Shown here in pieces: positions 46,608 to 58,350 of a DNA stretch of 64,000 nucleotides. The position numbers were made by a program, and so were the translations under genes. Below the pieces are notes generated by a model that had not been told where the DNA came from, searched no databases, and saw nothing but the letters and a program-made list of their open reading frames with translations. Source of the DNA: Aporrectodea caliginosa (Eukaryota > Annelida > Clitellata > Crassiclitellata > Lumbricidae); NCBI GenBank assembly GCA_020284085.1, contig JACEVL010000163.1, positions 442,501-506,500 on the forward strand, in the 5' to 3' direction. The stretch's first letter is position 1. Every line of letters starts with the position of its first letter.

Positions 46608-46858
46608 GTATAAAATACGAGGAGTTCAGCACGTGATTTTCTATGATCTTCCGATCTATCCTCATTTCTTTTCAGAAATTTGCAACATGATCGAGAATTC
46701 GAAAGGATCGGCTGTAGAAAAGTACAGTCAGATGTGTACTCACTACTCAGCTATTCACAGAATATGACGTGGGTCGTTTGGTTTCTGTCATTGGTTACCA
46801 GAAAACCTGCAAACTACTCTCGGCAGAGATAAACGTTCAGACTTTTCATTCGTCCTAG
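46608..46858 (+). pseudogene. UTP25: UTP25 terminal exon, copy 2 (dead)
   Basis: Homologous to 22085-22328. The acceptor AG is mutated (tgcactg in place of cacag), and about 7 extra bases near 46740-46752 shift the frame just after the MCT codons, leading to a premature stop. The 5' half still reads HVIFYDLPIYPHF. Confidence 0.88.
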
Positions 46859-47044
46859 ACCAGTTGCAATATAGCAGGACGTTTATAAATCGCCCAGTCT
46901 GAAGAACATATTCCAAGGCTTAAAAATTAAACGATAAAATGTGAAAAATGTGGTTATTGAGAAATTAATTATCTAGATTCTAGAACTTACCATTCATCAT
47001 ACTAATGGAGTCCACATATTTGTGACAACATTGTCATTTTTTTA

Positions 47045-47340
47045 CCATAAGGTATTATGAACCAAGAAGAGACCAGCTGTCCCTTAAGCTATAGCACTGA
47101 GTCGGCCATGGTATGAAGTGTTAGTGACTTCATTTTCTTAGCCTCGGCAGATGAGGGCCGGTGGCCAGGCCTCTCCCTTGCCGTCATATCTTCCCACCGA
47201 CAGCGCATGTCAATGTACTCATTATAGCTAGGTTTGCTTAGGGGTGCATGCAGAGCAGAAATCTCGAACCAAATTTATGTTCTAGCAGGGGTTTGCCAGT
47301 CCAGCACGCTAACCACTATCGTGCACCACTTGGCTATGTA
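47045..47340 (-). mobile_element. tRNA-derived SINE, family B, long version
   Basis: Minus-strand head as in copies 1 and 3, but with a body of about 140 bp that they lack and that matches 320-470. Confidence 0.65.
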
Positions 47341-48240
47341 GAATCAATCCAGAGAGAGATAAGAACATGTAGCTGAAGTGGCTAAAACTTCTGAAAGTCA
47401 ACAGTGAATAGTGACGGATATTACATGTATTATGATCCTTTAAGATTTACAAAATTTCTCTGCAGTATAAAGGAAAGTTTTGTAATGGTTAGAACTCGTC
47501 AAGATCTGGCAGAACAATCTATCATTTTCTATTGTGTGCCATTTATATTATTGTTTTTCTTGTTACTGTTTATATGATTAATTATGAAGGCTGACATTAC
47601 TAGTTCGATTAGGCGGATAAGCTGCGATTATGGCATTGTAGTCTTCACACTTGAGGCCGTCACTCGGGGTTAGATTAAGGAACTGCCACGTCGTCTTTGT
47701 CATCCAAAAGCAGGACAAGATCTGAAGCAGCTGGACCACACAATGTCTATTGTCGTTGAATCAACATGGACAAAAAACGGTTATCTCTGACTTAACAACT
47801 GATTGATTTATTGATATAGGCCTACTGATCAGTCTTCATCGATTACCTGCAGCAGGCTATTTTATTTCCTTTCTATTGTATACAGTGTCTGTGTCATTCA
47901 AAGCAAGCGGATATATAAATATATGCATAATTACCTACATGAAATAATAGCTGTTGAAAGAAGCTGTATATATACACAGATATTATATGTTTATCATATA
48001 AATTATACATATATTATATGTATGCGTGTGTGTATATATATAGTGTATATATATGCATGTATATATATATTGGTCTATTGACTTGTGTGGTCCACTGATT
48101 AATGTCTGGTTGGTGAAGAGTGGTCATCTTTCAGTTGCGTTGACGCGCTTGGCCCAATTTTCGCTCGGTATTAATCTTGAAGAAGATCCATAATGATGCC
48201 AACAATACGATACGATGTTGTTACATATAAGTTATGTGTG

Positions 48241-48745
48241 GTCCTATATTTTATCTATATGTATATATATATGCGTGTGTTCATAGATGCATATAGATAA
48301 TTGCAAATGAGTCGGCTTAATCACTCGTGTCATGTTCAGACTATGTTTATTCATTTCAGTCATGGAGGAGTGAAAGTTTGAGTTGTATAATTAGTAGGCC
48401 TACTGCATAGTTTTATTTATTTTACCCAATGTGTGACAGTTAAGCAGTCGTTGGTGCTGCTCAATGAGACATACATATAAGTGTATATGCATACAGTATA
48501 TGTAGGCCTTTACCTCAATGGTACCTACCTGCTAGGCCATTCGATCGGAAGAAAAGAACGCGCATATGTTTGTTTATTTTATTCAAGGTAGAAATGATCC
48601 CGCAGAAATGAATAGTTAGGTAAGAAGTATAAACTGCGTGATCTCAAAAAGAGTAAAGCCTCCTCTCAGTTTTCGTTGCTAAACAGAGCAGTTATGTATC
48701 TCTCGATTCAATGGAATGTGACGCTGCATTTATTATGCGCCTCTG
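48241..48745. other. No recognisable gene
   Basis: Unremarkable AT-rich sequence with several TAGGCC motifs (48405, 48504, 48535). Confidence 0.3.
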
Positions 48746-48749
48746 TAGA

Positions 48750-49115
48750 ATTACAAGCATAAATCGATGGTGCTGAGCAACTGTGAACCCAGCATCATTG
48801 CCGATCACCCACCATCATCTGCCTCGGGCACTTCGATCTATCACCCCTCGGGCTTTCCACTCAAAACTGAAGTCTCACCTCTTCAAGAATTCCTACCCCG
48901 ACACCACATGATCCTCCACCTTCCAATTCTCGACATAATCGACACCCACCTTAACAGCTAGCCTACTCCAACAACCTGACTCGGACCTCCTTCTGACTAT
49001 CCTTTGCACAACCTCTCTGACTCGACGTAGCGCTCGTTAATAAGCTGGTGCCCTGTGCTTGGCTTTCGAGTGGCACTTTAGAAGTTTGTAGCTAACGATA
49101 ACGAAGAGGAGGCTC
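48750..49115 (+). mobile_element. L2-like LINE C-terminus and 3' end
   Basis: 'FPLKTEVSPLQEFLPRHHMI' corresponds to the LKT-x-LF tail of L2 proteins. The 3' region contains 'gttaataagctggtgccctg' and 'gtggcactttagaag', as at 21240-21310. Confidence 0.6.
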
Positions 49116-50016
49116 GACCCGGTACTCTCAATTAAATGAGCGCTCTGACCAATATGTAGGCTACCGTGTCTGACAATGCATTCACTTATCATGTATAGTG
49201 GAGTTATCATAATGCATAAAGCTACAAAGCGTCAATCAATTTACAAACGAAATAATTGAGTCTCGCGTCCATCTTCAGAGACAGCGGAAATGCGACGCTC
49301 CAACTATAATAGGAGACAAAATCCTATACCTACCGACATACGTGATTTCACATAAATGAGAACAAATCTTTTATTGTAGGGGGGGGGGTGCCATCTGACA
49401 GACTTATGAACCGCTGCCTGTTCAGCTGCAATACTCTAATCCTGTTACTGATTTCTCTAGTTACTAACAGTTAGCCTTACTATTTAACTAAGAAGGCGGT
49501 ATGTCATTAATCCATAGATATAATTATTAATTATTTTAAAGGAATTGTGAATTTTCAAGAAACGTATAGGATTATCGATAAATAAACCGTGGTGGAGTCT
49601 AAAAATAAGACTTGGCATATTAGTCTGCTTTTGGGAACGAACATTTTCGGGTTAGGCCTACCACTATTCAGCACAAATGCTTCGACCGAAACTAATTTTA
49701 GGTTCCTGTACACCAGTTAAATGGCTATAAGTAACTCATAAAACGTAAACCCATGTATCCTGGTTCATTTGCCTTTCTACTGCGGTAGGCCTGCCACCGT
49801 GTAGACTTAAGAGACTATAGGCCTACAGATGGCTCACGCGTAGGGTGGGCCAACAGTTATGGCTTTATGATTAGTCGATAATGGACTATTTTGGACTATT
49901 GTTTATGTCCATGATTGACGCGTTTCTAATCAGCGACACTTAAAGCTAGCTACTATCGGCGCAACGCTGAATGAATGACTAAACGAACCAGCGAATGAAC
50001 TATATAATTTATATTC
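49116..50016. other. No recognisable gene
   Basis: Contains a G10 run at 49380 and scattered TAGGCC motifs. No feature identified. Confidence 0.3.
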
Positions 50017-50205
50017 ATTCATTCATTACGAAGATTTATATAGCGCCCCTTCAAGGCTACTTCTCAGGTGCGCTCCCGATCCCAGCACGGCTGAATAGGA
50101 CAGAGTTTAGGTGACAATAGAAAGAGTAAGAGTTACACTGTCACATTGTGGAGCAAGGCAGCGCCAAAGGGAGCCCATTCCAGAGCGAGGGCTAACCACT
50201 AAGAA
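50017..50205 (-). mobile_element. L2-like LINE 3' end, minus strand
   Basis: (attc)n followed by 'agatttatatagcgcccctt' is the reverse complement of an L2 3' terminus. It is similar to 56841-57195 but shorter and more diverged. Confidence 0.7.
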
Positions 50206-51310
50206 GGTTACATTATATATACATATATATATATACATATATATATACATGTATATCTATAAGTCAAAGAAGATTGAATCGTGTGAAGCACGTGAGTACG
50301 TAAGCAAGTGAGGAGGCTATAGATCTGAGTTTAGGGATACAAAAGACAGAGTAAGTGTTCAAGGTTGGATGAAGTGGGTCAATCCAGCCTTGCCACTTTG
50401 TGAACTTAGAATGAGACCGGTATTGGTCCCTGAATCTATCCTTTCGCTAAGCAGGCCTTTATCTATAGGCCCTGTCTACAGATGAAAGAATGGATAAAGG
50501 AAAAAAGATCAGATAAGAAGCTTTGCCAAGGCCCTAAGAATAATATTTTTTCCCGAAAAACGATTTTCCTTGAGGCAAATTCACACAATCAAACGCGCAC
50601 ACATCCACTCACACACGAGGACAGCTCTCCCGTAAAACCACCTTCGTTGATCAAACAGACAAATACCTCGCAGCTGTCGCTCTAATTAGCACTTTGTTTG
50701 TTCAGCGAAACATCGTCGCTGTGTCCACAAGCAATGACCACGTAACCAATGGCGTAAAGCGCTCCTGACAGGTAATCTGCGTGGAAGAAGTTACGGCGGA
50801 AGTCGATCTACTTTTAAAAATTACACAATGGACGTGTGTCATGAACACGCAATGCGTAACACTGTCTATGCAAATTATAATTATGTGCGTACGCATATAG
50901 AAAAAAAAACATACTTAGTATGTATATTTTATACTGAATGTATGGTATATGTTTAAATATATATAAATACTATAATATAGGTCTATAAATCATGTTAATA
51001 CATAATATATGTAAATTTATTATGTGGGCTTATGTGTAAACCTATATTTTGGCAAGTGCATATACTATACGTTCTTGCGTCTCATTTCCTGTTTCCACTT
51101 CCGTTAGATTCGTGCCAGTAATTCTGTTATTTTAAGTAGACGTGCCACGTGGCTGAAAACGACACACGATTATGTAATAGCCACATTACACACAATTGGT
51201 TCGCTTCAGGCCACATTGACTCATCTGTCGCAAGACAAGCGGTAAGCAACCTTGTCTTATACTTTACCAGAAATTGTGAGTCGCGTGTTTCAGTTAAGCA
51301 GACCTGAATT
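50206..51310. other. No recognisable gene
   Basis: AT-rich, with a (ta)n zone at 50215-50262 and a degenerate (tata) zone at 50920-51010. Confidence 0.3.
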
Positions 51311-51349
51311 ACACACATGTATACATATCTAGCCTACATGCTTAAATAC

Positions 51350-51438
51350 ATATATACATACATAAAATGTATGCATGTATGTATGTATGTATGTCATACA
51401 TGCACACATACATACAATGTCATACATACATACATACA

Positions 51439-51469
<31 letters not shown>

Positions 51470-51775
51470 CATACATACATACAAACATACATACATACAT
51501 ACAAACATACATATGCATACATACATACATACATTACATACATACATACAAGCATACATACGAACATACATACATACAGACATACATACATACATAGATA
51601 CATACATAGGCTACAGCATTACATAAGCATACATACATACATACATACATACATACATACGTACATAGCATACATACATACGCTGAGCATACATACATGC
51701 GCTACATACATACATACATACATAGCATACATAAGACATACATACATACATACATACATACGAACGTACATAGCA
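51350..51775. repeat. (ACAT)n microsatellite
   Basis: Long interrupted array of acat/catac units. Confidence 0.95.
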
Positions 51776-52300
51776 TAGACTCTGCCGGTAGTCAGAGTGT
51801 AAGCGATTGATTGATGAAGATTTCCTCTGTGACAACTGTGCGCAGGATTTGCTTTGCAAAGGATTCAGTCACGTTTTTGTCATTCGAGATTTCCGTTCGT
51901 CAACTCGATTTCCTTTTCAACCGATGACATCCAATGATGTAAGCGAATCAGTGACTTAATGAATGGCTGCGATGTGAATGTTTAATCGAATGACGCAATA
52001 ACCGCCTTAGCTGACGCACCAGTCAAAACCCAAATGAGTGCATAAGTCATAAATGATTTATTGTGTGAAAGCATAAATTAATGAATGGATGTGTGTAGGC
52101 TACGCATGCGTGCATTGCAAGTAGCCTACATTGAAACCTGCATGAACGCATACGCGAAGTGCTTTCCATAATGTGCGTAATGTATGTATTTATACGTAAA
52201 TACGTACGTATGTATTGTATACGTACGGACGTATATGGACTTATGTGCATCTATTACTTGTATGCATGTATGCAACATTGAAGATGCTTACACATACGTA
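51776..52300. other. No recognisable gene
   Basis: Spacer between two tetranucleotide arrays of opposite strand polarity. Confidence 0.3.
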
Positions 52301-52302
52301 TT

Positions 52303-52501
52303 GACGTATGTAATGTATGCATGCGTGTATGTATGAAAAAGGTTTCGGTCAAGATGTACTATGTATGTATGTATGTATGTATGTCTGTATGTATGTATGT
52401 GTGTATGCATATACACGTATGTATGTATGTATGTATGTATGTATGCATGTATGTATGTATGTATGTATGTATGTATGTATGTATGTATGTATGTATGTAT
52501 G

Positions 52502-52533
<32 letters not shown>

Positions 52534-52590
52534 TGTATGTATGTATGTATGTATGCATGTAATACTATGTATGTATGTATGTATGTAGAA
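52303..52590. repeat. (GTAT)n microsatellite
   Basis: About 65 units with interruptions. It is the reverse-complement type of the (ACAT)n array 0.5 kb away. Confidence 0.95.
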
Positions 52591-52659
52591 ATAAAATGAA
52601 CAATTTACAGTAACAAGAGAAACAGAAACCAGCCTGAAAAGCCCGGGTGTCGCTACCCT

Positions 52660-52890
52660 ACCGTGTCACACAGCCACAGTTCGACAATTGCAATGATCGA
52701 TGCCCTAGCCCAAGCCCAAGCCCGCTGACGAGAGTAGCTGAAGTACCGTACCAAGAACATATCGATATCATGGCTAGGTAATGCCCCCAAACTCCATGGT
52801 GGCCAGACTGTCGAGCTCTGCCAGAGCTGCGATCCGCTGTTCCATTTTGCGCTTGCGTGATGGGTGATCGGCTTCGACATCATTTATTTA
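52660..52890 (-). other. Protein-like minus-strand stretch, unassigned
   Basis: The minus strand near 52790-52890 reads DVEADHPSRKRKMEQRIAAL and AELDSLATMEFGGIT before a stop. It has amphipathic, charged, protein-like character. It may belong with the open frame at 53009-53224, but no splice arrangement is clear and I do not recognise it. Confidence 0.25.
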
Positions 52891-53008
52891 AGCAGACGTT
52901 TTTTCACCGCTTTCTGGATTTTGACTTAACTGCAATATTGCGCATTAAATAGCCAGACAGGCGGTGGCTCTTGCAACTCCAGTAACAGCTGGTCGATATA
53001 CTCGTCTA

Positions 53009-53224
53009 TTAATACCATGCTGGGCACCTATAACTGTGGGTAATTTTTTTCTGTAATTGGCCGTTTGTGGTGGTCACCCGCTGTGCTAGCGCTTTCATAA
53101 AGTGCCGTCTTGCCTGCTGTTCTTTGTAGGCGAATTTGTGCTGAATCCGGTTTGGATCACACGCTCTACATAGTCGTCGACTTTCGTTCTCAATGCAGTG
53201 GGTCTTGAGACAGAGAAGGAACAA
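53009..53224 (-). CDS. Unassigned 71-codon open frame
   Basis: The minus-strand frame includes RRLCRACDPNRIQHKFAYKE and ARRHFMKALAQRVTTTNG. It has a Cys-x-x-Cys and a basic, helical character that look like real protein. It abuts the truncated 3' end of the inverted L2 copy: the L2 sequence stops within 'cactgcattga' at about 53193, and this frame runs across that junction. It could be an exon of a host gene disrupted by the rearrangement or another transposon's protein. Confidence 0.3.
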   Translation of the reverse strand: MFLLCLKTHCIENESRRLCRACDPNRIQHKFAYKEQQARRHFMKALAQRVTTTNGQLQKKITHSYRCPAWY

Positions 53225-54650
53225 ACCTCGTAGCAGACCGTGGGACTTGAAGCGGATTTTTCTATGAGGATCGTAGTCGGTTGTCTGCTACCATAATGCA
53301 GAACTCTGAAATGTAGTATGGCGTGAGAAAATGTATTGCTTTGTAAGTAGGCCTAATCAAGCACAGTTTGAAAGTGATCCGCTGAGGGACACACAGCCAG
53401 TGTAGGTTGTCGCGCAGCAGATCGGTGACATGATCGGAATCATCGGATGGTGTCCGACCATATATGACACGTCCAGCAGAGTTGAGCACCGACGGTATCC
53501 GCTCTAGCTGACAAGTCGGTGAATAAGCTGGTCTCACTGACGTGGTTTTTGTGAGCGCTGAGAAATTTTAGAAGTGTTACATTAAATTACATTACATTAT
53601 CCGCCAATATGCTGTTGCAGTAGTCAACCCTGCCTGGAGACAATGAAGCTGTTGACCAAGATGACGACGGTTGAGGTTGGAATGAATCTGCGGATGGTTT
53701 TTATACGACGCAGTTGGTAAAAACAACCTCGAACGAGATGACTCACATGGGCCGTCATGGTCATACCACTGTCAAAGTGGACTCCAAGGTTGCGGATGGT
53801 GTCATCTGGGTGGACTTCAGTCTTCTGCGTCACCAAGAGCGAAGGTATACTGCCGTCAAGTAGATGGCGACGCCGGAGGGTGGTGGACCACAGGAACTCG
53901 GATTTCGATGGATTGAGTTTGAGACGGTTGGATGTCATCCACTCTGAAATGCGTTCGATACACAACAGCACGCTCTGTTTCAGTTCAGCGGTTTGTGACG
54001 GTTCACAGAAGAAGTAAAGCTGTGTATCATCTGCACAGCAATGGTGGAGAAGGCCAATAAAATCATGTACTTCTATAATTCTCTCCACATCGGCCTTTTA
54101 TAGTACACCGAAGAGAGTATAATTGAGCACTGATCCTTGTGGAACACCGCAGGTGACCAGCCTAGATGGCGTCTCCTCCCCTAAAAACTGGACGGATTGT
54201 ATGTATACGATTCAGACCAACTGAGTGCTCTATCCTTGATTCCAAACGAGAGCGACAGTCGCTGAATCAAGATATCGTGGTCGACTGTGTCGAACGCAGC
54301 TGACATATCAAGTATTGACAATAGCGCCAGTTTGTCTGAATCCATGGCATTGACTACGTCCGAGAACACTTTAAGGAGCGCATTCTCACTGGAATGGCCA
54401 AGCCTGTAGGCAGACTGAAACCGAGGAAGGAGTGATTTAGAAGGTACTCGGTCAGCTGATGGTTGGCAATACGCTGAAGTACTTTTGATATGAACGTTAG
54501 ATTTGAGACAAGTCTGATGTTCGAAGGTGACGAATCCTTGGTTCCAGCTTTCTTAAACAGTGCTTGAATATTGAGTGCTTCCATATGGACGGGAAACGGC
54601 CGATGGCGACGGAATGATTGAACAGTAGCGGATCTGCATCATCTGCTACT
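53193..54650 (-). mobile_element. L2-like LINE, inverted sister copy
   Basis: Near-identical to 28490-29945 in reverse orientation, with RIANHQLTEYLLNHSFLGFS, LDMSAAFDTVDHDILIQRLS, ADDTQLYFFCEPSQ and NLGVHFDSGMTMTAHVSHLV. It lacks the two GGCCCTA insertions and a few indels of the plus copy, so its frame is longer. The 3' end is cut off at 53193. Confidence 0.92.
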
Positions 54651-54808
54651 GTGCTCTATACTAGGCTACGAATGGCTAAGGCTACTACTAACTACTCTCA
54701 TACACAACATAGACAAAATTCGCTAAGCTACTAGACAGGCCTGCCGCCTTACGGGGGCGGGACACTGCTGCTTCGCACCACCTTTGACAAATCCACGCGC
54801 CGCCACTG
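54651..54808 (-). mobile_element. hAT left end, inverted sister copy
   Basis: Reverse complement of 28322-28490, ending in ccgccactg at 54808 followed by GTTGCCAA, the complement of the target octamer TTGGCAAC. The right hAT end is missing in this copy. Confidence 0.85.
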
Positions 54809-56078
54809 GTTGCCAAGTGACGACTTCTGCCGAGTCGCCCAGGCTTGACGGGCTTAGCGGTATTTAATGCCATAATATGTCAACTCGAATGTCCATATCT
54901 CGAAATGGAAACGACATTATGAGCTGGAAATATAGTTGCCTTGTCCTAGAAACTCGGCCTCTTATTCTCGAGTATCTATAGTGTTCCTTAAGTGAGAGTA
55001 ATTTTCAGGGCGGTCGACGTCGTGGTTTTATGAACGAATGTGCCTGATTTGCATATTTAGCCCTGCCTGACGTGAAGACAATTGGCCGCTGTTATCGATA
55101 TTGAACGTGACCATTATAGAAACTTAAAATGTCCATAAATTTGAATTTAAAGTTACTTAACTGTGTGTTGAGAAACTTACAGTTGACCTACAAATTCTTC
55201 TAAGGTTTTGTAAAAAATTTCGTGTCGCAAGAGCGTTCTGTTCGCGAGCCTTTACCGGCCAAAGAAACATAAGGACAAACTTTCAGTTTATATATAGTCA
55301 CAGCTGCTAATTCTCCAAATCTGCATGGTTAGTCTTTATGGCTGTAGGTTGATTACAGTCAGAGCCTCCACTCCTTGGGATGTTTCCCAAGATCTTCGGA
55401 TTTTGGGGTCGACTTCGGATCTGAGGATTGTGTAGGCCCTATAGCAATCTTGGGATTTTTCTAAGGTCTACAGACAAGGCCTAGTCTTTACCGTAGGCCT
55501 ACTTTCCAACAGTGACAGCGAATCAGATTGGAAAAACGCGCTCAGCGCTAATAGTTGCTCACTTGCCAGCTGCCAGTTTTGAATTAATAAAATGAAGTCG
55601 ATCAATTCCTACTTAAACTTATGATTAATTGTTGTCAATGTTATAGATCTTCAAGATTAAGACCGAGACATTAATCAACGGACCACACAAGTCATTAGAG
55701 GAATACACGCATGCACGCTACACACTCACACGTTATAAACAATGTGCCTGTGCATTGGCCACTGAAGCTGAAATTTTAACAAGTGGTCTACAAATCTATG
55801 CATATATATACAATTAATCTAAATGCATGTAATAATAATAATCCATATAATCATACATATGATATACTACAGATAACATATATACTACATGCATACATGC
55901 AACAATTAACACACACACAAATATATATATATAGCCTATATATATATATTGATATACAGATTATACACACATACATATATATAGGAGAAGAATTAAAATA
56001 GCCTACTGCAGGTAGCCTAATCCATGACGACTGATCTGCAGTGTATCAATCAATCAATCCGTTTTTAAGTCAGAGATA

Positions 56079-56172
56079 ACCGGTTCTTATCTGTTGATTA
56101 AACGACGTTAGACAAGGTCTGTCTGACCCTGGACCATGTCTAACGTCGTTTAATCAACAGATAAGAACCGGT
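56079..56172. repeat. 35-bp perfect hairpin from template switching
   Basis: Arms 56079-56113 and 56138-56172 are exact reverse complements around a 24-bp loop. The loop's first 16 bases (aaggtctgtctgaccc) are also complementary to the sequence about 50 bp further on. Copies 1 and 2 contain only a single forward version. Confidence 0.9.
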
Positions 56173-56384
56173 CCGGATTGAGGGTCAGACAGACCTTGTC
56201 CAGATTTTGGATGACTAACAACGCAGCGGTCCCTTAATCTAACCGTGAGTGACGGCCTCAAGTGCGAAGATTACAATGCCATAATCACTTCTTGTCCGCC
56301 AAATCGAACTAGTAACATCGTCAGCCTTCATAATTAATCATAGAAACAGTAACAAGAAAAACAATTATAAATGTAGGCCACGTA

Positions 56385-56637
56385 CGTATGAGCACTTGTT
56401 ATAGCGCCCCTTCAAGATTTCTACTCAGAGGCGCTGTAGTAAGAGGCGCTCCAGACTACAGCGCGGACACTGAATCGGAGTTTCACGCCGAAGCGCATGA
56501 GCAATTTCGAGTGAAGGACTTCCCAGGGTCCCTACGCTGGCGGCTTGAGGTGGATTCGAACCCGCAACCCTCCAGCTGCAAGGCACCCGAACATACCCCT
56601 ACACCACCGCGCCCAACGATGGTGTAAATGGTACACA
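56385..56637 (-). mobile_element. tRNA-derived SINE, family A (in copy 3)
   Basis: The minus strand has head ggcgcggtggtgtaggggta (A box) and B box GGTTCGAATCC, then the family body and the tail 'gaaggggcgctataac'. It is orthologous to the insertion at 23333 and absent from copy 2. A short duplication of 'gcgcctcttactacag' is private to this copy. Confidence 0.85.
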
Positions 56638-56840
56638 ACAGAAAATACTAAATTGTTCTACCGGATCTTGACGAGTTCTAAGTTTCTAACCATTCCAAAA
56701 CTTTCCTTTATTATACTTCAGAGAAATTTTGTAAATCTGAAACGATCATAAATTCATAATACATGTAATATCCGGCACTTATTCACTGTTGACTTTCAGA
56801 AGTTTTAGCCACTTCAGCTACATTTTCTTATCTTTCTGGA

Positions 56841-57195
56841 TTCATTCATTCATTCCAAAGATTTATATAGCACCCCTTCAAGGTTACTACTCAGGAGCGC
56901 CCGACCCAACCCCGGCTGAAAAGGATGGTTTTAAGGCTAGAGTAAAACGCATCTAGATGAACTCTAGGAATAAGGCGTAATGTTAATGGGAGCCCATTCC
57001 AAACCATGGGGCCAGCAACAGAGAAGGAGCGATGCTGTCTAAGAGCAGTTCGCGCACGGGGAACAAGAAGTTCACCATGTGTGGAGGAGCGGAGAGCTCT
57101 ACGTCCCTGCACATCCAAAGTAGAGCGACAGAGCTCTTGTAAATACACAGGAGCAGAACCTAAGAGGCACCGCCAGACCAAAGCAGAAAGCCGGA
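56841..57195 (-). mobile_element. L2-like LINE C-terminal fragment
   Basis: The minus strand reads GSAPVYLQELCRSTLDVQGR, ELLVPRARTALRQHRSFSVA and GPMVWNGLPLTLRLIPRVHL, ending in an L2 3' tail with (gaat)n. It is inserted into copy 3 only. The empty site 'tctctggattgattctac' is seen in copies 1 and 2, with degenerate duplications of tctggattca at the borders. Confidence 0.85.
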
Positions 57196-57221
57196 TTGAA
57201 TCTACATAGCCAAGCGGTTCA

Positions 57222-57380
57222 CAATAGTGTAGTGGTTAGCAGCATGCTGGACTGTCAAACGAGAGGTTGGGTTCAAACCCTGCCAGGACAGAAATTTGTC
57301 AAGATTTCATACCCATGGCTGCCTCAGGGCTAGCTGAAGGGATTAGCTCCTCTACACTTGGTTCACAATACCGTATGGTA
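57222..57380 (+). mobile_element. tRNA-derived SINE, family B (in copy 3)
   Basis: A box tagtggttagcagcatgctg and B box ggttgggttcaaaccc. It is orthologous to 22955-23115. Confidence 0.75.
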
Positions 57381-57554
57381 AAAAATGACAATGTTGTCAC
57401 AAAATGTGAACTCCATTAGTATGATGAATGGTAAGTTCTAGATACTTTGTTTATTAATAACCACATTGTTTACATTGTCTTCTCATTTTTTAGCCCTGAG
57501 ACTATGTTCTTCAGATTGGGTGCTTTATAAATGTCTTGCTATACCGCAACTGGT

Positions 57555-57798
57555 CTAGGACGAATGAAAAGTCTGAACGTTTTTCTCTGCTGAGAGTAGT
57601 TCGCAGGTTTTCTCGTAACCAATGACAGGAACCAAACGGTCCATGTCATATTTTGTGAATAGCACAGTACACATCTGATTGTACTTTTCTACAGCCGATC
57701 CTTTTGAATTCTCGATCATGTTGCAAATTTCTGGATAGAAATGAGGATAGATCGGAAGGTCATAGAAAATCACGTGCTGAATTCCTCGTATTTTATAC
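57555..57798 (-). CDS. UTP25: UTP25 terminal exon, copy 3 (open)
   Basis: Minus-strand exon after acceptor ttttcttgctcag. It reads YKIRGIQHVIFYDLPIYPHF through EICNM and CTVLFTKYD to a stop in the same place as copy 1, with an unchanged frame over about 80 codons. The upstream exons would lie to the right, but none is visible up to 64 kb. Copies 1 and 3 both remain open, so either could be the true last exon of UTP25 while the other is a duplicate. Confidence 0.75.
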
Positions 57799-58089
57799 CT
57801 GAGCAAGAAAATAGCATTTTCTTAAACCTTAAACTCTGACTAATTTACGAAATTGAATTATGCAAGGCTTCTCAAAGGCCAACAAAGACTTGTCTTTTAT
57901 ACACTTCTTAAAAGCACAGAAAAATGGCTACTTTCTGTACTTGCACAGTTTAAGAACCGCTCAGTGCTATGGGATCTGAAGAGGTGTGTCTTAACACAGT
58001 CTCACAGGGATGGTGAGGTGTGAGGGATGGCCTACACCTGTAAGGGGGAAGTTCCCATTTAACCGTTTGCAGATGACACACTCCTCATT

Positions 58090-58350
58090 TCAGCTAATAA
58101 GCTCCATCATACATATATTCTCCAGTATATACCTTATTGGTTACCTCATTCGTTGCCCTAACTAACATTGCCACTAGCCTAATTCTTCTTTAGTAACTAC
58201 GGTAACTGTTAGAGCACAGATAATATTTGCTATCTCAACCCATTTAATAACTAACTGTCAGAGCTGAGACAATTTTTCCTAGCTGTTACCTGCTACAAGT
58301 TGCGACCTGTCAGCTTGATGTTGAGATTAAACGAAATTGATTGATTGATC
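58090..58350 (+). mobile_element. Insertion private to copy 3 with (GATT)n tail
   Basis: The sequence between 'cctcatttcagc' and 'gattgattgatc' has no counterpart in copy 2, which is contiguous there (about 45735-45750). The tail resembles LINE/SINE 3' ends elsewhere in the window. Confidence 0.4.

Larger units (their letters stand above)
45225..48240 (+). repeat. UTP25-exon segmental duplication, copy 2
   Basis: Collinear with the inverse of 55600-58800 and partly with copy 1. It is the most diverged copy. It lacks the family A SINE, the 22494-type MITE and the L2 fragment of copy 3, so it branched first. Its distal end keeps 'gacttgtgtggtcc' and 'attaatcttgaag' near 48085-48185. Confidence 0.85.

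Noticed and set aside
22085..57798. A complete UTP25 gene in the window
   Set aside because: Only the terminal exon is recognisable in each copy. No helicase-fold exons were found between or beside them.
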